Shown here one piece after another: positions 1 to 8,233 of a stretch of DNA of 39,905 nt. The stretch is from assembly GCA_028278335.1 (NCBI GenBank), contig JANQEN010000207.1, positions 1 through 39,905 on the forward strand, given 5' to 3'. This stretch comes from Chitinivibrionales bacterium. GTDB lineage: Bacteria; Fibrobacterota; Chitinivibrionia; Chitinivibrionales; JANQEN01. Each line of letters begins with the position of its first letter. The stretch's first letter is position 1. A program made the translations under genes and the position numbers. The notes under the pieces are model-generated. The model made no database searches, was not told where the DNA came from, and saw only the letters and a list, made by a program, of their open reading frames with translations.

Positions 1-19
1 CAGTAGGAGTAGATGCAGA

Positions 20-156
20 AGTGCAAGGTTATGATTTAGTAAGACTTGAAGGTTTTGAAGGGCATATCTACAAGGTGATATGGCCGAAAAGCCTGAAAGT
101 CTTAATAGGCATTAGATTGTGCTTCTGCGCTGCTTCCTATTGCATGATCTGGGTTT
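20..156 (+). repeat. Left copy of a 137-bp dispersed repeat, inverted relative to the right end
   Basis: Positions 20-156 match the reverse complement of 39769-39905 over 137 bases with 12 mismatches by eye and no gaps, about 91% identity. Both copies keep one frame open. In this copy the frame runs from position 3 to a stop at 192-194 and reads like the C-terminus of a protein, with a GFEGHIYKVIWPKSLKVL segment followed by a hydrophobic, Cys-rich stretch. The family is not recognised. Seven of the 12 differences fall at third codon positions, a weak hint of coding history. Inside the repeat AAGACTT (41-47) faces AAGTCTT (97-103). Similarity stops at 156, where the 3' end of the convergent yqgE gene is near. 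Confidence 0.85.
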
Positions 157-179
157 ATGGACATCAAAAAAGCTATTAC

Positions 180-755
180 TTAGTGACTCTTTAAATATTC
201 TCGAATTTTGTGAATATCATTAAATAAAGGCTCCTGCCAATTAAGAAGAAACTGGGCCACATTAACATGATATACTTCCCAAGCACCTTCTAAAATTTCC
301 ATTTCTAATTGTCCTGGAGCCCATCCGGAATACCCTAAAAATAGGCGTGTGGTAGCACAATCACTGGAAAGAATATCTTCAATCGATCCCCATTCTCCCC
401 CCAAAAAAACCCTAGGAGCAATGTTATAGGCATGTTCAGGTGCTGAATCTGCGATCTGAACAATGACCAAATTTTCCTGCTGAACAGGGCCACCGATGTA
501 CATATTACGCTTTGGGATATTTTTTAGCACTACGGGATCCAGATCAAATACTTCTGTGAGGGGCATATGAGAGGGCCTGTTGCAGACCAATCCAAAGGCA
601 CCTTCATTATTGTAAACGCAGAGGAGAACAACGGTCACTTTAAAGTTTGGGTCCTCTAAATCTTCATGGGATAGAAGGATACAACCATCTTTTAAATCAT
701 TTATATATCGTTCTGCATCGCTAGTATAATCAGGTTTATCTATGGGAGACACCAT
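180..755 (-). CDS. yqgE: YqgE/AlgH family protein (DUF179)
   Basis: Conserved bacterial protein of the UPF0301/AlgH family, 191 aa, close to the usual size. Its biochemical role is not established; family members are linked to regulation in some Gram-negatives. Family signatures visible: an N-terminal GCILLSHEDLEDPNF block, GAFGLVCNRP, IGGPV in the middle, and FLGYSGWAPGQLEMEI followed by the G-W pair near the C-terminus. The ATG at 755 is preferred because AAGGTGA lies 8 bases upstream; the in-frame GTG at 767 has no comparable ribosome site. Monocistronic as far as can be seen. Its 3' end abuts the terminal repeat, and its stop overlaps the stop of the open frame entering from the left edge. 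Confidence 0.93.
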   Translation of the reverse strand: MVSPIDKPDYTSDAERYINDLKDGCILLSHEDLEDPNFKVTVVLLCVYNNEGAFGLVCNRPSHMPLTEVFDLDPVVLKNIPKRNMYIGGPVQQENLVIVQIADSAPEHAYNIAPRVFLGGEWGSIEDILSSDCATTRLFLGYSGWAPGQLEMEILEGAWEVYHVNVAQFLLNWQEPLFNDIHKIREYLKSH

Positions 756-1151
756 GTACTCTGTCACCTTGTAAAGTGTTTACATCTTAAGATTATTGTA
801 ATATACAACATGAAACAAATAGCTAGTAACCCATTGCTTCAAAGCAATAATTTTACGTTATTATATATGAGCCCTGTCAACAAAATAAATGGTTCTCTCT
901 GAAATGCGTCTAATTTCATTTGCTAAAATTATTTTTATGAGTTACAATAAATAAAGGTGACCTCTAATAATTCAGTTTTGTTTTGAGGCAGAGCGAAAAA
1001 CCTTTGGATGAGGCACATGAAAGAGGCGAATCCGCAGTGATTCGTTGATTGAATGTAACGAAATCCAAAGTGTTTTGCAGCCAGCCGCAGTAGGAAATGA
1101 ATTTTCAGAGGTTACCTAAAGATATCTGGACTGATTAAATCGGGAGCGTGA
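756..1151. other. Non-coding stretch between divergent genes
   Basis: About 395 bases without a supported gene, AT-rich in its left half. It holds a small hairpin, ATTGCTT/AAGCAAT at 833-848, in the yqgE leader, and at 955-1117 an inverted-repeat-bounded element described separately. No convincing sigma-70 promoter pair was found for either gene. Only 34 bases separate the element from the start codon at 1152, so the promoter of the downstream gene must lie inside or upstream of the element. Confidence 0.6.
955..1117. mobile_element. MITE-like element with 19-bp terminal inverted repeats
   Basis: The ends 955-973 (starting AGGTGACCTCT) and 1099-1117 (ending AGAGGTTACCT) are inverted repeats matching at 16 of 19 positions. 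Nested inside are CTTTGGAT at 1002-1009 facing ATCCAAAG at 1063-1070, and CGAATC at 1027-1032 facing GATTCG at 1039-1044. The 163-bp unit encodes no protein. Terminal inverted repeats plus interior symmetry are typical of a miniature inverted-repeat element or an IS remnant. A structured leader RNA is the alternative. No clear target-site duplication is visible, so mobility is inferred. It sits directly upstream of the metallo-beta-lactamase gene. Confidence 0.55.
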
Positions 1152-2549
1152 ATGAAAATTAAATTCTGCGGTGCTGCACAAAACGTCACCGGAGCACAGT
1201 TTGTTGTAACAGTCAATGGCACCTCGCTTATGCTTGATTGCGGATTATTTCAAGGCAGGCGACAAGAGGCATACGAAAAAAGTAAGAAATTTCACTTTGA
1301 CCCCACCTCAATAGATACACTCATTTTATCCCATGCTCATATGGATCATAGTGGGAACATTCCTAATCTGATAAAGCATGGTTATGGGGGCTCGATTTTC
1401 GCGACCCAACCAACTGTTGACTTGTGCAAAATCATGTTGAAGGATTCTGCCTATTTGCAACAACGTGACATTGAATGGGTTAATAAAATTAGGGCCAAAA
1501 AAAAGGAACCTCCTATTGAGCCTTTATATACTCTTGAAGATGTAAAAGCCTCTTTGGATTCTTTTGTTAGTGTGGACTACGATCGTGTATTTACTGTTGG
1601 TCAAGGGGTAAATGTCACTCTTCGCGACGCTGGCCACATTCTTGGATCAGCAAGTGTCCTTTTAGAAATCGAAGAAAAAAAGAAAAAAATTCGCATTGGC
1701 TACACCGGCGATGTTGGTCGTCCCCACATGCCTATTGTTCACGACCCAAACCAACTTCGTGACCTTGACGTATTAATAATGGAAACCACCTATGGCAATA
1801 GGCTCCACTCCGATTTTTCCGACATTGAAGAGCAATTGGCACAATTAATTATAGACACCGCTGGAGCTGGTGGAAAAATTATTATCCCCTCCTTTGCGGT
1901 TGGGAGGACTCAATTAGTTATCTATATCTTACATAAACTCTTTAATGAAAACCGCATTCCCGAAATGCCCATATTTGTTGACAGCCCCATGGCAGTTCAT
2001 GCAACAGATGTTTTTAGGAAATATTTGCAAGACTTGGACAGGGAAACGAAAAGAATATTCCTTGAAAATAATGAAGACCCCTTTGGATTCCGACGCCTGA
2101 AATATGTAGAGACTGTTGAGGAATCAAAAAACCTAAATGCACAAAAATATCCTCATATCATCATTTCTGCCTCAGGTATGGCTGAAGGTGGTCGAATTCT
2201 CCATCATCTTAGAAATAATATCGAGAACCATAGAACACTATTGCTTTTTGTTGGTTATGCAGCAAAGCACACCTTAGCAAGAAAAATTATGGATGGAGAT
2301 AAAAACATCCGTATATTTGGTGAAGATTTTAAGGTAAAATGTAAGGTTGAAAAAATGGATTCCTTCAGTGCTCATGCGGACAGGCGAGAGCTTCTTAAGT
2401 ATATAGACACAAACAAACCCTCTAAACTAAAGCATATCTTCTTGGTTCACGGTGAGATTGATCAGATGGAGCCCTTTAGCAATGCCCTTAAGAGTAAAGG
2501 GTATAAGAATGTCTATATGCCCTTAGAGCAGGAGGTATACGAGATTTAG
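1152..2549 (+). CDS. Beta-CASP metallo-beta-lactamase, RNA-processing nuclease family
   Basis: Predicted zinc-dependent RNA endo/exonuclease of the MBL-beta-CASP group, 465 aa, CPSF-73/YsxA-like rather than RNase J. The metal-binding HAHMDH motif lies at residues 61-66, the motif 3 histidine in DAGHILGSA (His162), and Asp187 in GYTGDVG. The beta-CASP part has the acidic motif A in METTYGNR (Glu211), motif B His in GGRILHHL (351/352) and motif C in SAHAD (His408), with VHGE at the C-terminus. All expected metal ligands are present, so the enzyme should be active. A GGGAG ribosome site at 1142-1146 supports the ATG at 1152. It converges on rsgA with a 15-base gap. Confidence 0.92.
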   Translation: MKIKFCGAAQNVTGAQFVVTVNGTSLMLDCGLFQGRRQEAYEKSKKFHFDPTSIDTLILSHAHMDHSGNIPNLIKHGYGGSIFATQPTVDLCKIMLKDSAYLQQRDIEWVNKIRAKKKEPPIEPLYTLEDVKASLDSFVSVDYDRVFTVGQGVNVTLRDAGHILGSASVLLEIEEKKKKIRIGYTGDVGRPHMPIVHDPNQLRDLDVLIMETTYGNRLHSDFSDIEEQLAQLIIDTAGAGGKIIIPSFAVGRTQLVIYILHKLFNENRIPEMPIFVDSPMAVHATDVFRKYLQDLDRETKRIFLENNEDPFGFRRLKYVETVEESKNLNAQKYPHIIISASGMAEGGRILHHLRNNIENHRTLLLFVGYAAKHTLARKIMDGDKNIRIFGEDFKVKCKVEKMDSFSAHADRRELLKYIDTNKPSKLKHIFLVHGEIDQMEPFSNALKSKGYKNVYMPLEQEVYEI

Positions 2550-2564
2550 CAGACCATTATCAAC

Positions 2565-3476
2565 TTAAAATCTTCGATTTCCTCTATAATTCTGACGCAG
2601 CTCTTTGACTGATTTGCAAATGGTTATATAATTGTCATATCTAGATTGTATAATATCACCGCTTTCAACCTGTAGCTTTACTGCACAACCTGGTTCATTA
2701 TCATGCATACAATTATGAAACCGACACTCGCTTTGGCATGAGTAAATTTCTGGGAAGTGTCTTGACACTTCTCGTTCATCAACTTTAGGCAGATCTACAT
2801 AGGAGACTCCTGGCGAATCTGCTATATATCCAGACTCAGGTAGTTTTAGGAGTGTTGTATTGGTCGTTGTATGGGTTCCGCGATTTATCTGCTTTGAAAG
2901 CTCGTTGGTCCGAAAGTGCCTCGAAGGAAAAACCTGTGCAAGAATTGTACTCTTTCCTGTGCCAGATTGTCCAGCAAGAATTGAGACTCTTTCCTGGCAT
3001 GCATCAATAAATGACTCGATAGAGTCTCCAGAGAGAGCAGAAATCTCCAATGTTTTGTAGCCAATTTTTTCGTAGTAGACAGTAAGGGGTTCAAGTAATT
3101 TTCTTTCATCCCCATCAAGCAGATCCATTTTATTGAACACAAGGACAGTGCTAAATCCAAACACTTCAGAGGTGAATAGAAATCGATCAACAAACCCTAA
3201 ATGTAGCTGAGGCGCTTTAAAGGTGTTCACCAGGACAACTTGCTCTATATTGGCTATTGCAGGCCTTGGGAACACATTCTTTCGTTTTTCGAGTTTTCTA
3301 ATAATTCCCTCTAAGGGGTCTTTATTAAAAACTTCGATGGTAACTTGATCACCGACATAGAGACGGTTTTTCTTTTTCTTAAGCGCTCCTTTGAGCGTTG
3401 ACTGCACAATGCCAGCTTCGGTATCAACAATATAATAGTTCTTCTGTTCCTCTATTATTTTTCCAGAAAGTAACAT
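2565..3476 (-). CDS. rsgA: Ribosome small subunit-dependent GTPase A
   Basis: Circularly permuted GTPase that helps late maturation of the 30S ribosomal subunit. The 303 aa show an N-terminal OB-fold region (about 1-70), then the permuted G motifs in the order G4 (NKMD, 115-118), G1 (GQSGTGKST, 169-177) and G3 (DSPG, 220-223), the hallmark of RsgA/YjeQ. The C-terminal zinc knuckle is intact: Cys251, Cys256, His258 and Cys264 in a CRFHNCMHDNEPGC context. No strong ribosome site precedes the ATG. The secreted-protein gene lies 43 bases upstream on the same strand, so the two may be co-transcribed. Confidence 0.96.
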   Translation of the reverse strand: MLLSGKIIEEQKNYYIVDTEAGIVQSTLKGALKKKKNRLYVGDQVTIEVFNKDPLEGIIRKLEKRKNVFPRPAIANIEQVVLVNTFKAPQLHLGFVDRFLFTSEVFGFSTVLVFNKMDLLDGDERKLLEPLTVYYEKIGYKTLEISALSGDSIESFIDACQERVSILAGQSGTGKSTILAQVFPSRHFRTNELSKQINRGTHTTTNTTLLKLPESGYIADSPGVSYVDLPKVDEREVSRHFPEIYSCQSECRFHNCMHDNEPGCAVKLQVESGDIIQSRYDNYITICKSVKELRQNYRGNRRF

Positions 3477-3519
3477 TGTTAAGTTTGAGTCTAATGAAGA
3501 GCCGTTTAAATTAATGATA

Positions 3520-4125
3520 CTACTTCTTAATTGCCTTATTTGCCTTCAATGCTCGCAAGGCACCCTCTTTTGTAAAGGAGAAGGCAGAAATGAGAGGCAC
3601 ATCTTTTGAGTGTTTAAGCTCTCCAAACTTCTTATCATAAAACCAAATCATAATACTCATACGCCGTATAGTAAGGTTATTAATCTCACAATTGAGAATT
3701 AGGGGATGGGTTGTTCCATCTCTTAACTTCACCTGTTTTCCTCTATCAAACACATAACTAATATCACCAAGTTCCAATGGTTTAATACTGTCACCATCTT
3801 GAATTGCGAATTGAGCTTCCCCAGTTGCTTTACCCCGTTCACCATAGCCAGTTCCTTCAATATACCCACTGGAGAGCAAGGAAAAGTTCATGGCCGCAGC
3901 AATATTGATTTTACCTTCACCGGGAAAATATCTATTAAGGGTACAGTCAAACTTCCCTAAGGGTAGAGCCCAGAACTTGGCTGAACCAATTTTATTATTG
4001 GCCACATAGAACACCTTTTTTTCTAATAGTGACCGCTGAGAGTATTGGCTATATTGCGCAGAAACACTGATGACAACAAAAAGTATAATTGAAATGATGA
4101 CTGAGCTCTTTGTATACCTATTCAT
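3520..4125 (-). CDS. Predicted secreted protein of unknown function (DUF3108-like in outline)
   Basis: 201 aa with an N-terminal signal peptide: basic NRYTKSS, a hydrophobic stretch, then an Ala-Gln boundary near residue 24. The mature part is probably beta-rich, with YVANNKIGSAKF early, and GYGERGKATG and YVFDRGKQVKLRDG later. The overall pattern loosely resembles DUF3108 periplasmic proteins, but the family is not securely recognised. The second ATG (4125) is chosen because GGGAGG lies six bases upstream, whereas that site abuts the first ATG at 4131. Probably exported to the periplasm. Upstream of and co-directional with rsgA. Confidence 0.75.
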   Translation of the reverse strand: MNRYTKSSVIISIILFVVISVSAQYSQYSQRSLLEKKVFYVANNKIGSAKFWALPLGKFDCTLNRYFPGEGKINIAAAMNFSLLSSGYIEGTGYGERGKATGEAQFAIQDGDSIKPLELGDISYVFDRGKQVKLRDGTTHPLILNCEINNLTIRRMSIMIWFYDKKFGELKHSKDVPLISAFSFTKEGALRALKANKAIKK

Positions 4126-4320
4126 AAACATCCTCCCAAGTTAGAGTTACTTGAAATAAAAATCATCTTTTGGAAAAATTGAATTAGAAATTATAGCTTA
4201 GTAATTTTAAAACAGATATCCCCATCATCTGCCAAATTAATATACATAATACTGCATTAGAATAGAAAAGAGAAATAAATCGCCAAACCTGATTGCTTTA
4301 ATTGATTATTTTGATTGATG

Positions 4321-4350
4321 TTAGAATAACCGCTTAATAAATAGTATAAT
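4321..4350 (+). promoter_or_regulatory. Possible sigma-70 promoter of the polysaccharide operon
   Basis: A consensus TATAAT at 4345-4350 lies 36 bases before the first gene of the glycosyltransferase operon. The best -35 is a weak TTAGAA at 4321-4326 with an 18-base spacer. The surrounding 4140-4386 region is AT-rich and holds nothing else recognisable. Confidence 0.4.
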
Positions 4351-4386
4351 GTAAATAATAGATTTAAACTATTCATAACGATCTAA

Positions 4387-6183
4387 ATGAACATGCTTCT
4401 TTCAATTGTGATTCCCACTCGAAATAGAGCTCACTATTTAAGTGATGCACTGGATGCACTGACTAAAAGTTGCAGCCAGGAAAAACATATCCAAATTACT
4501 GTTGTAGATGATGGCTCTTCAATAGCATATAGTAAAAAAAATCAAGCACTCTGTCGGAAATATGGTGCTCAATATAGAACATATCTTAAAAATCATGGTC
4601 CAGCCTTTGCACGAAATCGAGGTTTATTTGAATCAAAGGGAGATTGGATTGCCTTTTTAGATGACGATGTCACAGTCAGAGAGGACTGGTATCAAAATGT
4701 AAGACTAACATTAAATGAGGTATCCTCTAACACATTGGGAATTGAAGGGGTAACAAAGGCAAAGGGAACTGGATTATGGGATAGTGAAGTGGAAAATCTA
4801 GATGGTGGGGCTTGTATCTCCAGTAATATCATCTATCGGAAAGATATTCTTTATACATTGAATGGCTTTGATGAATCCTTTACAGGACCCTATGCCGAGG
4901 ATCAAGAGCTTGCCCTTCGAGTGAAAAAGTATGGCATAATTCTTTTTAATAAATCAGTCATAGCATTTCATCAACCTCGAAATATTAACTTGTCTAAACA
5001 CCTCCTTAATACTGGAAAAAGAATGAGTTCACTTTTAAAGGCAGAGTTCAACTTTTCCATGAAGCATCGGGACCGATACCACACCTTTCGTTGTGGTATT
5101 CATTTCTGGGACATTTATGGTTCAATTCTCTTCAAGCATTGGTTTACGACCCTTCGACGTCGGAAACTGACAACTCTTTTAAGACGGCCCAGACAAGCCT
5201 TGGTACTGTTGTTATCCGCAATAATTGAACAACTCATTGCCTGGATTCTTTTACCATATTACGGATTATCGATGTTGTATCGCCACCCGATTGATCCACT
5301 TTTATTTTTGGATAAAAACCGAACTGCCCATTTGTGGCGCTTTAATAGAAACTCTTCCGTCTCTCATATAACGTTACGACCCAAACCAATTCAGTCATCT
5401 CTATTTCCCTTCACTAAACGAACGGTATATAATATCTCTTCTAAGGTGACTAAGCTCTCATTTTTGACAGAAAGAAAAAATCCCAATCTTTTTTTAAGAA
5501 TTGATGACATTTTTTTTAAGGACCTCGCTTCAGTCGACTTACTGATTAAAAAAGCAGAGCTGTGGGAAGTCCCCTTTGTTGCTGCAATAACCGGTGATGA
5601 TTTCTGTAACTCTCGCAATAGGGATCGCATCAATCAATTGGTAGCACAGGGGGCGATTGTTGGTATTCATGGATTTAATCATCAAGGAACCTTTGGGCCC
5701 TTCTTAAGTGAGATCCTGCAACTCTCCTTTCCCGGAATAAACGATCGCTTAGCTAAGCTTACAAATAATCAGCTTTTTCAGGAGATAAAGCCCTATGTCT
5801 TTATTCCTCCCTTTAATGCAATATCCTGGGATCAGCTACAGTTTTTAGGAAACACCTTCTCCATAATCTGTGGAGGCCCCGAGTCTGTTCGCTTCACCCA
5901 TTATCTTTTTGGACCCTCAGTGTTTGCTAATGGAAGTATCTTTTTTCCCTCTCTCACTCCATTCTACTCGCAGGCATCGAAACTTACTGCTCCAGATCAA
6001 ATTGAGCTCATGCAAAACTCTACAATACCGCTCTGTATTACCCTTCACTTTACCCATGAAAAATTGGATCAATTGAGTTCTCTTGATAAATTAATTACAA
6101 AAATCGGTAACCATCTTCACCACTGGGACATACTCAGGACATCTTCAAAGGATTCAAAAAAAACCAAGAAGGAGATATCCTGA
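4387..6183 (+). CDS. GT2 glycosyltransferase fused to a polysaccharide deacetylase-like domain
   Basis: 598-aa two-domain enzyme, probably cytoplasmic or membrane-associated. Residues 1-235 are a GT-A family 2 glycosyltransferase: SIVIPTRNR at the start, VVDDGS (39-44), the metal-binding LDDDV (91-95) and the acceptor-side EDQE (171-174). A hydrophobic stretch near 270-297 separates it from a C-terminal domain (365-585) with NodB/DUF2334-like features: RIDDI (371-375, paired Asp), HGFNH (428-432, an HxxxH-type metal motif), FIPPFN (472-477, where deacetylases have RPP) and a late His in ITLHFTH. It could build and deacetylate an amino-sugar unit, but that coupling is inferred. First gene of the operon; its TGA overlaps the next ATG (TGATG). 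Confidence 0.82.
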   Translation: MNMLLSIVIPTRNRAHYLSDALDALTKSCSQEKHIQITVVDDGSSIAYSKKNQALCRKYGAQYRTYLKNHGPAFARNRGLFESKGDWIAFLDDDVTVREDWYQNVRLTLNEVSSNTLGIEGVTKAKGTGLWDSEVENLDGGACISSNIIYRKDILYTLNGFDESFTGPYAEDQELALRVKKYGIILFNKSVIAFHQPRNINLSKHLLNTGKRMSSLLKAEFNFSMKHRDRYHTFRCGIHFWDIYGSILFKHWFTTLRRRKLTTLLRRPRQALVLLLSAIIEQLIAWILLPYYGLSMLYRHPIDPLLFLDKNRTAHLWRFNRNSSVSHITLRPKPIQSSLFPFTKRTVYNISSKVTKLSFLTERKNPNLFLRIDDIFFKDLASVDLLIKKAELWEVPFVAAITGDDFCNSRNRDRINQLVAQGAIVGIHGFNHQGTFGPFLSEILQLSFPGINDRLAKLTNNQLFQEIKPYVFIPPFNAISWDQLQFLGNTFSIICGGPESVRFTHYLFGPSVFANGSIFFPSLTPFYSQASKLTAPDQIELMQNSTIPLCITLHFTHEKLDQLSSLDKLITKIGNHLHHWDILRTSSKDSKKTKKEIS

Positions 6184-7277
6184 TGGTCATCTGGTTTGCC
6201 GCATACATTCCCAATTGCCACAGTGGTGGTATTGCAACCTCCATGAGGGAGCTCTCCCGTGGCTTAAAAAATCGCGGTCACTCGGTTACAGTATATACAA
6301 AACAATCTTTGGGAGGAAGTAATTACATTACCTTTAGCCTAAGGCTTTGTCTTACCTATCTATGTGCATTGATATATAAAAAACCAGACTGGATCATTGG
6401 TCGTTCAACAGACGCTCTCTTTTGTGCCTTGATAATAAAACTCTTTCGACTGAATACAAGAACCATTCTTTACAATCATGGTTGGGAGGAAAATGTTTTT
6501 GAACTTGAAAAACGGCTTCCCTCAGAAAGTATATCAAATCCCACAACCTGGCGAGGTCGCCTGGTTAGATTTCCTATGCTTCGCGCAATGCTTCATTTAG
6601 CAACACGGTGTGTTTGTGGCACCAAGTGGGAATACGACATTCTCAAAAAGAAACACCCAAAAGTAAAGAATAGGCTATGTTATCTACCTAATGGTATACA
6701 TAAAAAATCAGTCAAAAAATTGGATAAAAAAAATAATTTTCAGCCAAACTTTATCTTCGTAGGTAATACCACTTGGAAAAAAAACATCGTTCATGCTATT
6801 GAAATTTTTAAGATAATTAAACCAGAATTGCAAATGGCCAAACTAACCTGTGTTGGAACGGGCCTGGACAATTCACAGATTATGTCGCTTTGCCATGACA
6901 CACCTCACGATGTAATTAATATTACGAACAGCCATCACAAACAGATGGAGCAATTTTATAGATCTAACACCTATATGATCATGACCTCTCGATACGAGGG
7001 TGGACACTCATTTGCTCTATTAGAGGCACTCTCCTTTGGTTTAGTAGTTTTTGCTTCTGACATCCCTTCAAATAGAGAGATACTCACTCATAAAAAGAAT
7101 GGTTTTCTCATCTCAGGAATTAATCCTCAAATAGATGCCTCTCAGATTTTACAAACAACCCAGAATAAGACTGATTTGATAGATGCAAGTCGCGAGGCGC
7201 CTCGATCGATTCAAAAATATAATTGGGAATATCAAATCAATGCATTGGAGGAAATTCTGTGTCGACAAGCAAAGTAG
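6183..7277 (+). CDS. Glycosyltransferase family 4
   Basis: GT-B retaining glycosyltransferase, 364 aa, predicted to transfer a sugar from a nucleotide donor during assembly of a surface polysaccharide on the cytoplasmic face. The N-terminal Rossmann half has the glycine-rich SGGIATSMRELSRGLKNRGH, and the C-terminal half has FIFVGNTTWKKN, then SRYEGGHSFALLEALSFG, the EX7E region that contacts the donor, with the acidic pair in EGG..ALLEA. The start is fixed by TGATG coupling to the preceding gene and by AAGGAG just upstream. The specific sugar cannot be deduced. The next gene begins inside its 3' end. Confidence 0.9.
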   Translation: MVIWFAAYIPNCHSGGIATSMRELSRGLKNRGHSVTVYTKQSLGGSNYITFSLRLCLTYLCALIYKKPDWIIGRSTDALFCALIIKLFRLNTRTILYNHGWEENVFELEKRLPSESISNPTTWRGRLVRFPMLRAMLHLATRCVCGTKWEYDILKKKHPKVKNRLCYLPNGIHKKSVKKLDKKNNFQPNFIFVGNTTWKKNIVHAIEIFKIIKPELQMAKLTCVGTGLDNSQIMSLCHDTPHDVINITNSHHKQMEQFYRSNTYMIMTSRYEGGHSFALLEALSFGLVVFASDIPSNREILTHKKNGFLISGINPQIDASQILQTTQNKTDLIDASREAPRSIQKYNWEYQINALEEILCRQAK

Positions 7278-8215
7278 TCACAATTTCCATAATTGTTCCC
7301 TCTCATCGGTCAAATAGTATTGATGAATTTACTCAAGCTATACTACCTCTGCTGCAAGAATCTCAATCAGTAGAGTGTATCATTATAGCAGACTACCCTA
7401 CTGAGGCACTTCAAAAAAAGTATCCGCAGATTCAGTGGATGTATATAAACAACCAAAGCATTCCTGTTAAACGAAACATTGGCATTAAAAAAGCCCAGGG
7501 TGAAATCTGCGGATTTATTGACGATGACTGCCATCCATCTAAGGACTGGATCGAAAATGCCTGTAGCTATCTTGAAAGGAATCCACAAGTCGTCGGTGTT
7601 GAAGGATTTACCTCAATTGAACAAAAGAAGAACCAAAGGGGTGCCTATAAAGAATTCAAACGCCTCGAAAAACAGGGTTTCCGTACAAACAATATTTTTT
7701 ACAGAAAGGACATATTGTACAAAGTAAACCTCTTTGATGAACGTTTTTCCTTCCAACGAGAGGATGTTGATCTGGCTTATTCAATAATTAAGGCTGGGCA
7801 TACCATTGCTTTCTCAAAATCGATTATGGTTACCCATCGATTTCGGCAAAATGAACCTTGGGATCTCTTGAAAAATTGCAACAATCGTCGATTCGACCCA
7901 TTGCTTTATGCAAAGCATAAACATCTCTATCGTAAACATATTGGTATGGCATACCCACCAGGTATTGCTGCGCTTCTATTCAGTTATATAATATTGATCA
8001 TTATCGGCTTAGTCAATACACAATTGCTCTTTCCCTGCTCTTTAGTTGTATTTGGATTGATTTCTGTGTTAACAATAAGACGAGGCGGTATTCCCTTTGT
8101 GCATGGAGGACTTCAATGGTTTAGAGAGCTGCTCTCCTTTGCTGTGGCTCCATTTGTCATTTTTTATGCTTTACTCCATGGTAGTATTCGTTTTCGTACA
8201 CTGTTTCTTTTATAA
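7259..8215 (+). CDS. GT2 glycosyltransferase with C-terminal membrane segments
   Basis: 318 aa, GT-A family 2. Visible motifs are ISIIVPSHR at the start, a PVKRNIGIKKAQGE segment, the DXD-like FIDDDCHPS and the REDVDLAYSI acceptor/ED motif. Two or three hydrophobic helices follow from about residue 230 to the end, so the enzyme is likely membrane-anchored. The start is a GTG at 7259, seven bases after GGAGG (7247-7251); this overlaps the preceding gene by 19 bases. A longer in-frame start at 7223 would add 12 unconserved residues. The stop TAA overlaps an ATG at 8215 (TAATG) that opens only a seven-codon frame before a stop; see the next gene. Confidence 0.88.
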   Translation: MSTSKVVTISIIVPSHRSNSIDEFTQAILPLLQESQSVECIIIADYPTEALQKKYPQIQWMYINNQSIPVKRNIGIKKAQGEICGFIDDDCHPSKDWIENACSYLERNPQVVGVEGFTSIEQKKNQRGAYKEFKRLEKQGFRTNNIFYRKDILYKVNLFDERFSFQREDVDLAYSIIKAGHTIAFSKSIMVTHRFRQNEPWDLLKNCNNRRFDPLLYAKHKHLYRKHIGMAYPPGIAALLFSYIILIIIGLVNTQLLFPCSLVVFGLISVLTIRRGGIPFVHGGLQWFRELLSFAVAPFVIFYALLHGSIRFRTLFLL

Positions 8216-8233
8216 TGAAAGTGAAGGATCACT

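Noticed and set aside
3..194. A partial protein-coding gene entering from the left edge
   Set aside because: The open frame coincides mostly with the dispersed repeat and no family is recognised; reported under the repeat instead.
955..1117. A known riboswitch or structural RNA (cobalamin, TPP, c-di-GMP, 6S, SRP, RNase P)
   Set aside because: None of the signature motifs of these classes could be found; terminal inverted repeats fit a mobile element better.
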